Source: an uncultured Opitutia bacterium
GTDB taxonomy: Bacteria; Verrucomicrobiota; Verrucomicrobiia; Opitutales; JABJCN01
Assembly: GCA_913048125.1 (NCBI GenBank)
Contig: CAJWWL010000005.1
Location: forward strand, 1 to 33,564
Direction: 5' to 3'
Length of the DNA: 33,564 nucleotides
Within the stretch, counting starts at the first letter, position 1, and every line of letters starts with the position of its first letter. Both the position numbers and the translations under genes were made by a program. This document shows positions 25,138 to 33,564 of this stretch, piece after piece. The notes beneath the pieces are model-generated. The model did not search any database and had not been told where the DNA came from. It saw only the letters and a list, made by a program, of their open reading frames with translations.

Positions 25138-27015
25138 ATGATAACGTTCTTCAATAGACTACTCGCCAAGGGAGGTAGTTGGATTATGACAATCCTTCTC
25201 GCAGTTATTGTCGTAGCCTTCGTATTTACGATTGGAGCGGCACCTGGTCTCACAGAAAAAGAGAGGGGACTCGGGGACTACGATTATTACGGGGTGGACC
25301 TGTCTCCTAGTAGCAAAGAACGCCGAAAAGTAGTGGAACGAGCAGAAATGCAAGCCACGATGCAGATGGGTCAGTTTCTAAATAATCCCCAATATGCACA
25401 ATTTGCTGGTCAGATTGTTGGCAGGCAGACCCAAAGCAACGTTTACGACAACATCCCTCTTCTTAAGCTTGCCAACCAGATTGGAATTCCTGCGCCTTCA
25501 GATGAAGAAGGCAAAGCATTTATCAAAGAGCAAAGCCTCTTTCACAATAGCCAAGGAAAATTTAGCAGTGAGGAATATACTAAATTTCAAGACCGACTTG
25601 ATACCAACGGAAATGATGCTAAAACGCAGTTTGTACAAGCTGTCCAAGAGGCTATCACCGTAGAGAAGATACGCAACGTCCTTCAAGGACCCGGCACTGC
25701 TCTACCTTTTGAGGCTACTGCGAAGGTTCGAAATGACAAAACTGACTGGTCGGTTGGGGTCGCGATTTTGGAAGCCAAAGATGACACACAAGAAAATTCA
25801 CCACCAATAGACGATGAATTGAAGAGCCTCTACGAAGAAACTAAAGATACCTACGCTACCGACGAAACTAGGAAAGTTTCTTATTTGGTTTTTAAATCAA
25901 AACACCCTCATCCCACGACTGAGGAGTTAAAGAATACTTACAATCGTAACCCCAAGTTGTACAATCCCAACATCAACGACGAGGATGAAGATGCCAAACC
26001 TGATGCAAAAGACACAAAAGACGTTAAGGATCAGGAGAATGATGAAAAACCTCCTGAATACCCAGCGTATGGAGAACTCCCCTACGAAATAAGGTTAGAC
26101 GTCCTCGATGACTATCTTGCAGAAAAGGGGCTGATTAAAAAAGGCGTGGAAGCAGCACGCAAAGAAGTCGAATCGCTTCTGGATGTACTTTACAACAATG
26201 CCAACTACCTCAAACGAGAAGAGGCAGAAAGTGAATTGAAAAAGCTTGGTATCGCGCGTATTGATCATATCGGAGCCTACGCTCAAAACACGCCTCCCGC
26301 CAAAGACCAGTTTTTACAAGACCTTAATGCACCCTTTTTTGACTTTAGCCCGAGTGATGCCGATAATAAAGCTGTAGATGATCTCTTTGCTGAGGCGTTC
26401 TCTCTTTCGGAAGAACGATTTTACTCTGATCCCTACAAGATTGGAAATAATTACGTAATGCTATGGTTGGAGAAAATTGAGGAATCCCAAGTACCCACTC
26501 TTGAAGAACTCAGATCAAAACCTGATGCATTCTCGAAACTTACCCAAGAATGGAACAAACGTAAGAAAGCTGAAGCACTGAGCACCAAAGTTATGGATGT
26601 TGAAAAAGCACTTCAGGAAAGCATCGCAAAAGGCTCTACACTCGAAGCAAGTGTGAAAGGCATCGACAGCGTAATCGACGACCTAAAGGAGAACTGGAAC
26701 TTAACATACAAAGCTCACACAAACTTTAACTCGGATAAACTGCCAGAAGACCTTCCAAGCCAAGCGTTTGACTTAGTTAAGAGCCTTTCTAAGGACAGTC
26801 AATCTGCGATGGTTAGCATTGAGGGAAAGGGTTACCTACTAACAGTCCTCGACAAGAAAGTTCCTGAGTACAAGGCAACCAGCTCAGAGGTTAAGACAGA
26901 ATTCTCCAGGATGAAGAATCGCAACTCCAGCAGCAGCTTTACACAGGAACTTGTTTCCAAAGGTATGGCTGCAATGCGAGTAAACAAATTAGCTGAGGAA
27001 ACAGAGGCTAACTAG
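25138..27015 (+). CDS. SurA/PpiD-like periplasmic chaperone-type protein (N-terminal TM anchor)
   Basis: MITFFNRLLAKGGSWIMTILLAVIVVAFVFTIGAAPG anchor resembling PpiD, SurA-N-like helical region (FIKEQSLFHNSQGKFSSEEYTKFQDRL). No clear parvulin GDLG motif was recognised. Confidence 0.65.
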   Translation: MITFFNRLLAKGGSWIMTILLAVIVVAFVFTIGAAPGLTEKERGLGDYDYYGVDLSPSSKERRKVVERAEMQATMQMGQFLNNPQYAQFAGQIVGRQTQSNVYDNIPLLKLANQIGIPAPSDEEGKAFIKEQSLFHNSQGKFSSEEYTKFQDRLDTNGNDAKTQFVQAVQEAITVEKIRNVLQGPGTALPFEATAKVRNDKTDWSVGVAILEAKDDTQENSPPIDDELKSLYEETKDTYATDETRKVSYLVFKSKHPHPTTEELKNTYNRNPKLYNPNINDEDEDAKPDAKDTKDVKDQENDEKPPEYPAYGELPYEIRLDVLDDYLAEKGLIKKGVEAARKEVESLLDVLYNNANYLKREEAESELKKLGIARIDHIGAYAQNTPPAKDQFLQDLNAPFFDFSPSDADNKAVDDLFAEAFSLSEERFYSDPYKIGNNYVMLWLEKIEESQVPTLEELRSKPDAFSKLTQEWNKRKKAEALSTKVMDVEKALQESIAKGSTLEASVKGIDSVIDDLKENWNLTYKAHTNFNSDKLPEDLPSQAFDLVKSLSKDSQSAMVSIEGKGYLLTVLDKKVPEYKATSSEVKTEFSRMKNRNSSSSFTQELVSKGMAAMRVNKLAEETEAN

Positions 27016-27109
27016 CCAGAAACAGCCAAAAAATCAGTTAGCTCGTAGGGTTAGCATTGCCTTTGGGGGTAATATTATAACCCGAAATCCTGGAGCTAAT
27101 CACCTCCAG

Positions 27110-28036
27110 TTAACCAAATAAATCTTCTACGCTTGGAACAGGGCAGAGATCTAAGTCTACCCTCCGAGCACAGGGCAATTGTGACCTGAACCATTTTTTT
27201 TGCTTTCGCACAAGTTGCCATGTGCTGCGGTTAATTGACTCTTCGAGGTGTTTTTCAGGTTGAGGTTTATTCTGGATGTAGGCAATAACCTCCCTGTAAC
27301 CAATAGAAGCAGCAGCGGTAGAGTTCTCCAATAATCCTCGAGATAACAAACCTCTAACCTCATCAACGAGTCCATTGGCTAGCATTGAGGAAGTTCTAAG
27401 CTGAATCCGCTCTCGCAAGGCATTATCTCCACGATTTAGGACACATATTCTTTTGTTAAAGTCAGGGAATGGCTCAGGCATGGATTCCATTTCAGCTCGA
27501 AGCTCAAGAACAGTCTTGCCCGAAGCTTTACACCGTTCCAAAGCACGGACAACCCGTCTAGGATTCTGGATATCCAAGTCCCCTAGCCCGTTTGGGTTTA
27601 GAGAACGCAGGTTCTCAACTAGCGCATGAAGCCCACCGGAGTCTTGGAGTTGATTAACTTCAGCACGAATTTCATGTGAGACTTTCACCTCGTCACATAC
27701 AGGCTGAATGAATGAATTAAGATAAAAGCCGCTGCCTCCAGTCACAAGAACGGCTTTTCCACGACGTGTGATCTTATCAACAGCCTCTGCTGCTACCTCG
27801 GTGTAAGTATGGATATTGATGGTATGGTTAAATGGGAAAATACCGATGCAGTGATGCCGTACTGAAGCAAGCTCCGCAGTTGTTGGTTTTGCTGTTCCAA
27901 TGTCCATCCCTTCATAAACTTGCATAGAGTCGCAAGAGAGGATTTCCGCCTCTAACTCTTCTGCCAAACGTAAGCAGAGCTCGGTTTTTCCTACGGCAGT
28001 TGGTCCCGTAAGAAGATACATGGAAGAACTCACCAA
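27110..28036 (-). CDS. miaA: tRNA dimethylallyltransferase MiaA
   Basis: LTGPTAVGKTELCLRLAEEL, SCDSMQVYEGMDIGTAKPT, VTGGSGFYLNSFI, NPRRVVRALE. Confidence 0.95.
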   Translation of the reverse strand: MVSSSMYLLTGPTAVGKTELCLRLAEELEAEILSCDSMQVYEGMDIGTAKPTTAELASVRHHCIGIFPFNHTINIHTYTEVAAEAVDKITRRGKAVLVTGGSGFYLNSFIQPVCDEVKVSHEIRAEVNQLQDSGGLHALVENLRSLNPNGLGDLDIQNPRRVVRALERCKASGKTVLELRAEMESMPEPFPDFNKRICVLNRGDNALRERIQLRTSSMLANGLVDEVRGLLSRGLLENSTAAASIGYREVIAYIQNKPQPEKHLEESINRSTWQLVRKQKKWFRSQLPCARRVDLDLCPVPSVEDLFG

Positions 28037-28162
28037 ATTTTAAGGTTTAGCAGGATAGCTTCTTTTTCGGGTCAAGGGCATCTAGCTTTATCTCTCGCTC
28101 ATAACCGACAAGAGTTAAGATATCGGCAGTGTTTCAAGTTTATTTGTTAGTCTCGATGCAAT

Positions 28163-28495
28163 TTAGACGGAGGGGAAAGATAGAAGTACCGTTATCGTGG
28201 CCAAAAGCGATAGCCCAAAGGTAGCCATTGAAACAGAGTGTTTGGAATTCTTGCGGACACAGAATAAAAAACACCCGAAACAATTGACTGCAGTCAAGAG
28301 AAGATACCCAGGAAAGATGTCTACCCATGCGCCCCATGAACCCCATCCAGGAGATGCAATGATTAACAAAGAGCACATGCTTGCAGCGACCAGCGTAGGA
28401 ACTAGGCCAAAAATAAGCACAAGCTGACCACGGGGTTTGGAAGTGATCACAAAAATCCAATAGGCAACTGTAGCCAATGTAAGGATTAATGGCAT
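28163..28495 (-). CDS. Small hypothetical integral membrane protein (~4 TM)
   Basis: 110-aa ORF with successive hydrophobic segments, co-directional between trpA and miaA in otherwise empty space. Confidence 0.55.
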   Translation of the reverse strand: MPLILTLATVAYWIFVITSKPRGQLVLIFGLVPTLVAASMCSLLIIASPGWGSWGAWVDIFPGYLLLTAVNCFGCFLFCVRKNSKHSVSMATFGLSLLATITVLLSFPSV

Positions 28496-28534
28496 TAGCA
28501 GTTGTAGAAGATTAGTTCCAATGAGGATCAGTCG

Positions 28535-29332
28535 TCAACTTAAGCCACCGATCAAACTCCTAGCTTTCTGACCAATAATAGTTGGAATGGATGCTGGCGC
28601 TTCAAGATTTTCAGGTATACAGTTAACGATGGCACTACCAACAACAACACCGTCTGCGGCCTGAGCAACTTCTCTAACATGCTCTGGGCTTGAAATTCCA
28701 AATCCGACAACCACAGGAATCTCTGTATGGGATTTTATACGAGAAACAGCAGCATCAAGTCCAGAAGCTACTTTTTCCTGAGCACCAGTTACTCCCTCCC
28801 TCGAAACGTAGTAAATAAAGCCTGAGCTGGCTTTTGCGATAAGTGGAATACGATGGTCTGGGGTAGTCGGAGCAACAATGAAAATATTTGCTAACCCATG
28901 GTTTTGACATGCAACCAAGAGGTCGTCTGCCTCCTCAGGAGGAAGATCTAGTGTCAATAAGCCATCGACTCCGGCATCCATTGCGTTACGCACATAGTTC
29001 TGAATACCCTGAGAAAAAACTAGATTGTAGTAGGTGTATAGAACAACGGGAACATCTCCAAACTCTCGCACCTTTTTAACGAGATCAAAGACTCTCTCGT
29101 GAGAAGAACCAGACTCCAGAGCACGCTGGGCAGCTAATTGATTAGTGAGGCCATCTGCGAGAGGATCGGTAAAGGGAACCCCAATTTCAAGGATATCAAC
29201 TCCAGCAGCAACAAGTTCTCGGCAAATTTCAACGGAGGTTTCGAAGTCTGGATCACCTGCGCAGATGTAGGATATGAATGCGGATCGACCTTGAGTACGG
29301 GCCTTTTCGAAAGCGGATTGTATACGTTCCAT
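28535..29332 (-). CDS. trpA: Tryptophan synthase alpha subunit
   Basis: AFISYICAGDPDFETSVEI, DILEIGVPFTDPLADG, GFIYYVSREGVTGAQ, VVVGFGISSPEHV, GVVVGSAIV. Confidence 0.95.
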   Translation of the reverse strand: MERIQSAFEKARTQGRSAFISYICAGDPDFETSVEICRELVAAGVDILEIGVPFTDPLADGLTNQLAAQRALESGSSHERVFDLVKKVREFGDVPVVLYTYYNLVFSQGIQNYVRNAMDAGVDGLLTLDLPPEEADDLLVACQNHGLANIFIVAPTTPDHRIPLIAKASSGFIYYVSREGVTGAQEKVASGLDAAVSRIKSHTEIPVVVGFGISSPEHVREVAQAADGVVVGSAIVNCIPENLEAPASIPTIIGQKARSLIGGLS

Positions 29333-29465
29333 ACAGCGGTGGCTAGCTATTGTAGCTTGAATTCAATTGAAACAGGTGAAAGGAAACGTAAAAAGGTGCC
29401 GGAATTCAATGCGAAACGTCTTAATACATATCTCCTACTTTGGGGATTTAGAATTCTCGAAAAGA

Positions 29466-30761
29466 ATGATTGGAGTCATCTGGTTATATCGGTTTCTGTT
29501 TATACCAGCTTTTCTGCTCCTGCTTCCCTATTATTTAATCAGGATGGTGAGACGAGGAGGTTACCTACGTGACTTCAAGCAACGTATTGGTTTTGCTCCT
29601 TGCCTAGGTCGCAGTGAAGGGAGGCGTGTCTGGATCCAAGCTGTAAGCGTTGGCGAGGTGCTTGCGGTCGAACCATTAGTCGACGGATTGATTGGCCTAG
29701 GATATGAGATCGTCCTGACCACAACTACAAGTACCGGCTACAAGCTTGCACGTAAGAAATACGATTCAAAAGTTCGCTTCACAGGGCTATTTCAACTAGA
29801 CTTCTTACCCATAGTCCGCAGCTCTTGGAAGCGACTTAGGCCGGATATTTGCCTGCTAATGGAAAGCGAACTCTGGCCAGAGCATCTATGGCAGGCACAC
29901 CAGCGCAAAGTGCCAATAATACTTGTTAACGCCCGTATGTCAGATCGGTCCTTCAAGCGGGCAAAGCTCGTCAAATTTGCTTATGCACCACTTCTGCAAA
30001 GTTTGGCCGGTCTGATGGCTTCGGGTCAACAAGACCTCGATCGCTACCTTAATCTCGGGATAGATCCCGAAAAGGCACAGCTCACTGGGAATCTCAAAAT
30101 AGATGTGGAACTCAGCCCGGTCATAGACGCCGAGAAGAAAGCTAAGCTCATGGATGAAATTGGCTTCTCGAAGAATATTCCCGTTATTTTGGGCTCCTCG
30201 ACTTGGGCTGGTGAAGAGCTAGCTTTGACGGAAGTAACCCAGCGACTTATACTTGCAGGGATTCAGTGCCACCTACTACTGGTACCACGACATGCTGAAA
30301 GACGTGGCGAAATAAGAAAGCAATTAGAAGGACAATCTCTGACTTGGCATTTCCGATCAGACAGTCTTTCCCCTCCCAAAACAACCGTAATATATGTAGC
30401 TGATACTACAGGAGAGCTAGTAAGATTCACACAAATTTCAAGTGTTGCATTTATTGGAAAAACGCTCCCCCCCAATGAAGGATCACAGACACCAATAGAA
30501 GCAGCCGCACTAGGAATCCCGACCGTTTTCGGACCCGCGACCAACAATTTTCGCATCATCTGCGAAGAATTAGAGGAGGCTGAAGCATCAGTAAGGATTC
30601 AAGATATCGATACCCTATTTGAAGTCCTTAAAGCATTGCTCGATGATACAGACCGCCTCAACAATATGTCCCGAGCGGCAACAAACTGGCATAAAGCCAA
30701 TTTGGGAGCTAGTGAGCGCACCCTAGAATTCATCAAAAACCTGACTCCTACTCCTTCTTGA
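29466..30761 (+). CDS. waaA: 3-deoxy-D-manno-octulosonic acid (Kdo) transferase
   Basis: WIQAVSVGEVLAVEPLV, TTTTSTGYKLA, LMESELWPEHL, NARMSDRSF, GNLKIDVELSP, VFGPATNNF. The ORF track starts at 29367 (TTG). The Met at about 29466, preceding the N-terminal TM, is the preferred start. Confidence 0.92.
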   Translation: MIGVIWLYRFLFIPAFLLLLPYYLIRMVRRGGYLRDFKQRIGFAPCLGRSEGRRVWIQAVSVGEVLAVEPLVDGLIGLGYEIVLTTTTSTGYKLARKKYDSKVRFTGLFQLDFLPIVRSSWKRLRPDICLLMESELWPEHLWQAHQRKVPIILVNARMSDRSFKRAKLVKFAYAPLLQSLAGLMASGQQDLDRYLNLGIDPEKAQLTGNLKIDVELSPVIDAEKKAKLMDEIGFSKNIPVILGSSTWAGEELALTEVTQRLILAGIQCHLLLVPRHAERRGEIRKQLEGQSLTWHFRSDSLSPPKTTVIYVADTTGELVRFTQISSVAFIGKTLPPNEGSQTPIEAAALGIPTVFGPATNNFRIICEELEEAEASVRIQDIDTLFEVLKALLDDTDRLNNMSRAATNWHKANLGASERTLEFIKNLTPTPS

Positions 30762-30786
30762 CATGTTTACACTGAATGCCACCTTG
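30758..30786 (+). promoter_or_regulatory. Candidate promoter of the PhnDCE-like operon
   Basis: TTGACA 30758-30763 (overlapping the waaA stop), 16-bp spacer, CACCTTG 30780-30786. The same layout is seen before mraZ and tRNA-His. Confidence 0.4.
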
Positions 30787-30787
30787 A

Positions 30788-30802
30788 TGAGAATCATTCT
30801 CA
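30788..30802 (+). promoter_or_regulatory. Fur-family-like operator (7-1-7 inverted repeat)
   Basis: TGAGAAT-C-ATTCTCA, a perfect palindrome ending 4 bp before the ATG of the PhnD-like gene. Matches 13/15 of TGATAATnATTATCA. Confidence 0.55.
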
Positions 30803-30806
30803 AATC

Positions 30807-31757
30807 ATGAAAATACCGAAAACTCTTCTGGCTGGAACAATTCTTCTGCTGCAAGCCTGCACGCAACCTGTCGAAAAAAACTCCAAAGATCCAGACTCAC
30901 GAGCGAGCACATCAGATTTGTCTATTAAATCGATCCAGATTGCCTTAAAACCAAACAAGGACGTTCAAGGCCAAAGGGAAGATGAAAAACTTCTTGGTGA
31001 AGAGTTAACGAGGCGGCTAGGAATACCCGTCAAAATCACCACTCCAGCAAGCAAGGCTATAATCGAGGCTGGATTAGCCAACAAAACAATAGATTTAGGT
31101 TACGTTAGCTCCGGCGACGCTATCTCCTTCGCTGACAATGATGTTGCCGAAGTACTTGTTGCCGGGCAACATGAGAGTATAGATGTAGATGGAAACCCAT
31201 ACAAAGGAGCCTATTACTACAGCGTTTGGCTATCTCTCAAAGATAAACCCTATGCACAGATTTCAGACCTAAAAAACAAACCCGTTGCCTTCGCATCACG
31301 TACTAGCACATCCGGTTTACTGGTGCCAAGTTGGGACCTTATCAAACGAGGGCTTGTTAAGGAAGGTGGAAGTCTAACAGATTTCTTTGGAGAGGGTAAT
31401 GTTTTCTACGGAACAGGCTACGTCTCAGCAGTGGAACAAGTACTAGAAGGTAAGGCTGAGGCAGCAGCAGTAAGCTACTACGTATTAGAAAAGGATAAGC
31501 ACCTCAACCAAGAACAACGCAACAAACTAAAAGTGATTCAGAGGCAAGGACCTGTCGCATCGCACACCTTCTGCGTTCGCAAGACGTTACCCAAAGTAGC
31601 ACGCGATGCACTAAAAGATGCATTATTGACCATGGTTGTCGAAAAGCCTGAGCTTTGTAAGAGCTTGTTTGGAGGCACATTGGTAGAAGTTGATCCTGTC
31701 GAACACCTAAAACCGCCTCGAGAGGCTAAGACAATGGTGGCGACATTGAAGGACTAG
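30807..31757 (+). CDS. phnD: PhnD-family substrate-binding lipoprotein of an ABC transporter
   Basis: Lipobox LLLQAC, PhnD-like fold motifs (KNKPVAFASRTSTSGLLVPSWDLIKRGL, VFYGTGYVSAVEQVLEGKAEAAAVS). Next to phnC and phnE. Substrate not certain. Confidence 0.82.
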   Translation: MKIPKTLLAGTILLLQACTQPVEKNSKDPDSRASTSDLSIKSIQIALKPNKDVQGQREDEKLLGEELTRRLGIPVKITTPASKAIIEAGLANKTIDLGYVSSGDAISFADNDVAEVLVAGQHESIDVDGNPYKGAYYYSVWLSLKDKPYAQISDLKNKPVAFASRTSTSGLLVPSWDLIKRGLVKEGGSLTDFFGEGNVFYGTGYVSAVEQVLEGKAEAAAVSYYVLEKDKHLNQEQRNKLKVIQRQGPVASHTFCVRKTLPKVARDALKDALLTMVVEKPELCKSLFGGTLVEVDPVEHLKPPREAKTMVATLKD

Positions 31758-31764
31758 CCTTAGG

Positions 31765-32505
31765 GTGCAAAAGCCGTCCCAGATTACACTTCCTAGTGAA
31801 GTCGCATCGCCAATCCGCTTAAGATGCCAAGATCTTGGCCTTAAACGAAACGGCCAATGGCTCTTCCAAAATCTGGAACTGAACCTCCGCGGTGGTACGC
31901 TTGTCGCTGTCGTGGGGCCTTCAGGAGTTGGTAAATCTAGTCTTCTCGCATGTATTTGTGGATCAGAGAGACCTACAACAGGAAATATTGAGTTTCTGGT
32001 CAAGGAAGGCGAAACCCGTACTCAAGAAACTATTCGTCCCAATCTGGGATTGATCTTTCAAAGTCTTAGATTGACGGCGCATGCAACCGTTCTAGACAAC
32101 GTCCTTTTCGGACGCCTCGGTTCTTACAACTTACGGCAAACATTGTTTGGATTCCCCAAAAATGATACCCAGGTAGCTTACGAAATACTTCATGATCTTG
32201 GCATAGCTCACCTGTCTCGCAAGTGGATGACCCAGACTTCTGGAGGCGAGCAACAGCGCACGGCAATAGCTCGTACACTTTTTCAGAACCCCAAAATTAT
32301 TCTTGCAGATGAACCAGTCTCTAACTTGGACACCTACTACGCGGGAAGGGTGATGGGACTCTTGCGCAACAAGGCGATCCAAGAAGGCAAAATTATCCTT
32401 TGTGCACTCCATGACCCACAACTCATCAACAGATTTGCTGACCTTGCGCTAAGTTTAAACCCTGAGCACCCAGAAGGTTGGCGTCTGCGAAAGGTACATT
32501 CTTGA
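31765..32505 (+). CDS. phnC: PhnC-type ABC transporter ATPase
   Basis: Walker A GPSGVGKSSLL, signature TSGGEQQRTAIARTL, Walker B IILADEPVSNLD. GTG start. Confidence 0.88.
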   Translation: MQKPSQITLPSEVASPIRLRCQDLGLKRNGQWLFQNLELNLRGGTLVAVVGPSGVGKSSLLACICGSERPTTGNIEFLVKEGETRTQETIRPNLGLIFQSLRLTAHATVLDNVLFGRLGSYNLRQTLFGFPKNDTQVAYEILHDLGIAHLSRKWMTQTSGGEQQRTAIARTLFQNPKIILADEPVSNLDTYYAGRVMGLLRNKAIQEGKIILCALHDPQLINRFADLALSLNPEHPEGWRLRKVHS

Positions 32506-32507
32506 AA

Positions 32508-33350
32508 ATGGCTACTGAGGAACAATCCAAATCAGCAAGCCTAATTATGCCAAAGACCCATTGGCATGAACGTCTTAACCTACTGAATGTTACTGTAATC
32601 ATATTTCTTTTTCTGGCTATACTTTCTGGGAAAAGCCTTCTCGCTAACAATCGTCAGGCTGACATAGGGGCTGGCATCCGATATTTTGTAAAAAAATTTT
32701 TCCCGCCCGACTTCACGGACTGGCCTATCATACTTGAATCACTGGGTGAAACCTTCCAGATAGCGATCACTTCAACGTTTATCGCCATTGTACTATCTCT
32801 TGGCATAGCACTGTGCGCGGCGAGAAATATCTCTCCCAGATGGCTAGTTCAAACAACACGAATGCTTCTCAATATTACACGTACGCTTCCAAGTCTCATC
32901 TGGGCGTTCATATTGGTCATATTCTTCGGCCCAACCCCAATTGCAGGTGTATTGGCGCTGACATTTTACAGTTTAGGATACTTAGGCAAATTCTTCAGCG
33001 AAACATTTGAATCTGTGGACGTCCAAGTTGCCCGCGGTCTAAAACTCATAGGAGCTTCTTCTGTTCAATCATTCCGTTTTGGACTCTGGCCAAATGTGAA
33101 GGCGCAGGTATGGAGCCATTCACTTTGGATGTTAGAATACAACATCCGCTCCGCCAGCATTGTTGGACTTGTTGGCGCAGGAGGCATCGGGATGGAGTTG
33201 AACAAATCAATGGAACTAGCAAGTGGATTTCAGAAAGTAACCGCAATACTCCTTTGTATACTTGGCATTGTCGTTGTGCTGGACCTATTAGGGCAAGCGA
33301 TTCGTCACTGGATTACTTCTAAGATCAGTGCGAAATCTATAGCAGATTAA
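32508..33350 (+). CDS. phnE: PhnE-type ABC transporter permease
   Basis: Hydrophobic permease with LGETFQIAITSTFIAIVLSLGIALCAARN and LRSASIVGLVGAGGIGMEL-like signature. ORF track starts at 32478 (TTG); ATG at 32508 preferred. Confidence 0.86.
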   Translation: MATEEQSKSASLIMPKTHWHERLNLLNVTVIIFLFLAILSGKSLLANNRQADIGAGIRYFVKKFFPPDFTDWPIILESLGETFQIAITSTFIAIVLSLGIALCAARNISPRWLVQTTRMLLNITRTLPSLIWAFILVIFFGPTPIAGVLALTFYSLGYLGKFFSETFESVDVQVARGLKLIGASSVQSFRFGLWPNVKAQVWSHSLWMLEYNIRSASIVGLVGAGGIGMELNKSMELASGFQKVTAILLCILGIVVVLDLLGQAIRHWITSKISAKSIAD

Positions 33351-33410
33351 ATCTTTAAAAATTGATTAGAGAGTTACAGTTAAACTTATGTTTTTTCTGC
33401 TCTAGTGGGA

Positions 33411-33439
33411 TTGACAGTTTTGCAAAAAGGGCCATCTTG
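33411..33439 (+). promoter_or_regulatory. Candidate tRNA-His promoter
   Basis: TTGACA 33411-33416, 16-bp spacer, CATCTTG 33433-33439, about 18 bp before the tRNA 5' end. Confidence 0.5.
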
Positions 33440-33456
33440 CGTAGCTCATTCTAAGT

Positions 33457-33534
33457 GGTGGCTGTAGCTCAGTTGGTTAGAGCATCGGCTTGTGGTGCCG
33501 AGGGTCGCGGGGTCGAATCCCGTCAGCCACCCCA
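33457..33534 (+). tRNA. tRNA-His (GTG anticodon), CCA encoded
   Basis: Cloverleaf with acceptor GTGGCTG/CAGCCAC, extra G-1 paired with C73 (tRNA-His identity), anticodon arm TCGGC-TTGTGGT-GCCGA, T-arm GCGGG-GTCGAAT-CCCGT, 3' CCA. Confidence 0.95.
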
Positions 33535-33564
33535 TTTCCAGCCTTTGCAAAGCAAAGCCAAACT

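Noticed and set aside
27090-27109. CTGGAG-N8-CTCCAG hairpin between the PpiD-like gene and miaA as a terminator
   Set aside because: Only a 6-bp stem and no T-run on either side; cannot be distinguished from chance.
28140-28460. Alternative 106-aa ORF overlapping the small membrane protein
   Set aside because: Same strand but different frame from the more protein-like 28163-28495 ORF; less coherent hydrophobic pattern.
28535-29332. trpA without trpB or other trp genes nearby
   Set aside because: Split trp genes are common; the rest of the genome is not visible.
1-33564. CRISPR arrays, insertion sequences, prophage, rRNA
   Set aside because: No regularly spaced repeats, transposase-like ORFs, phage genes or rRNA sequence were recognised anywhere in the window.

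Overview
The window is a chromosomal segment, probably from a PVC-superphylum (Verrucomicrobia-like) bacterium. That lineage guess is an inference from the fused murC-murB gene, the long GreA and the overall gene content. The core is one long minus-strand division and cell-wall (dcw) cluster (~3347-23148): mraZ-rsmH-ftsL-like-ftsI-murE-murF-mraY-murD-LysM-LysM lipoprotein-ftsW-murG-murC/murB-ddl-ftsQ-ftsA-ftsZ. It is flanked by a partial MFS transporter and a long GreA on the left. On the right are tlyA, nadK, a SurA/PpiD-like protein, miaA, a small membrane protein, trpA, waaA, a PhnD-PhnC-PhnE-type ABC transporter and tRNA-His. The most notable observations are: (1) a ~80-aa insertion in the predicted periplasmic TM2-TM3 loop of MraY, with a CxxC-x12-CxxC zinc-ribbon-like knuckle followed by a thrombospondin-3/EF-hand-like DxDxDGxxDxWE motif; (2) an FtsZ whose T7 loop reads NIDYSTL, so the position of the catalytic second Asp (E. 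coli D212) is Thr; (3) a helically phased 10-bp array of five TGGNN boxes over the mraZ promoter; (4) a perfect 7-1-7 Fur-like palindrome next to the start of the PhnD-like gene; (5) a recurrent candidate promoter architecture, TTGACA-N16-CAYYTTG; (6) a tRNA-His with G at position 54. No CRISPR array, rRNA or insertion sequence was seen.
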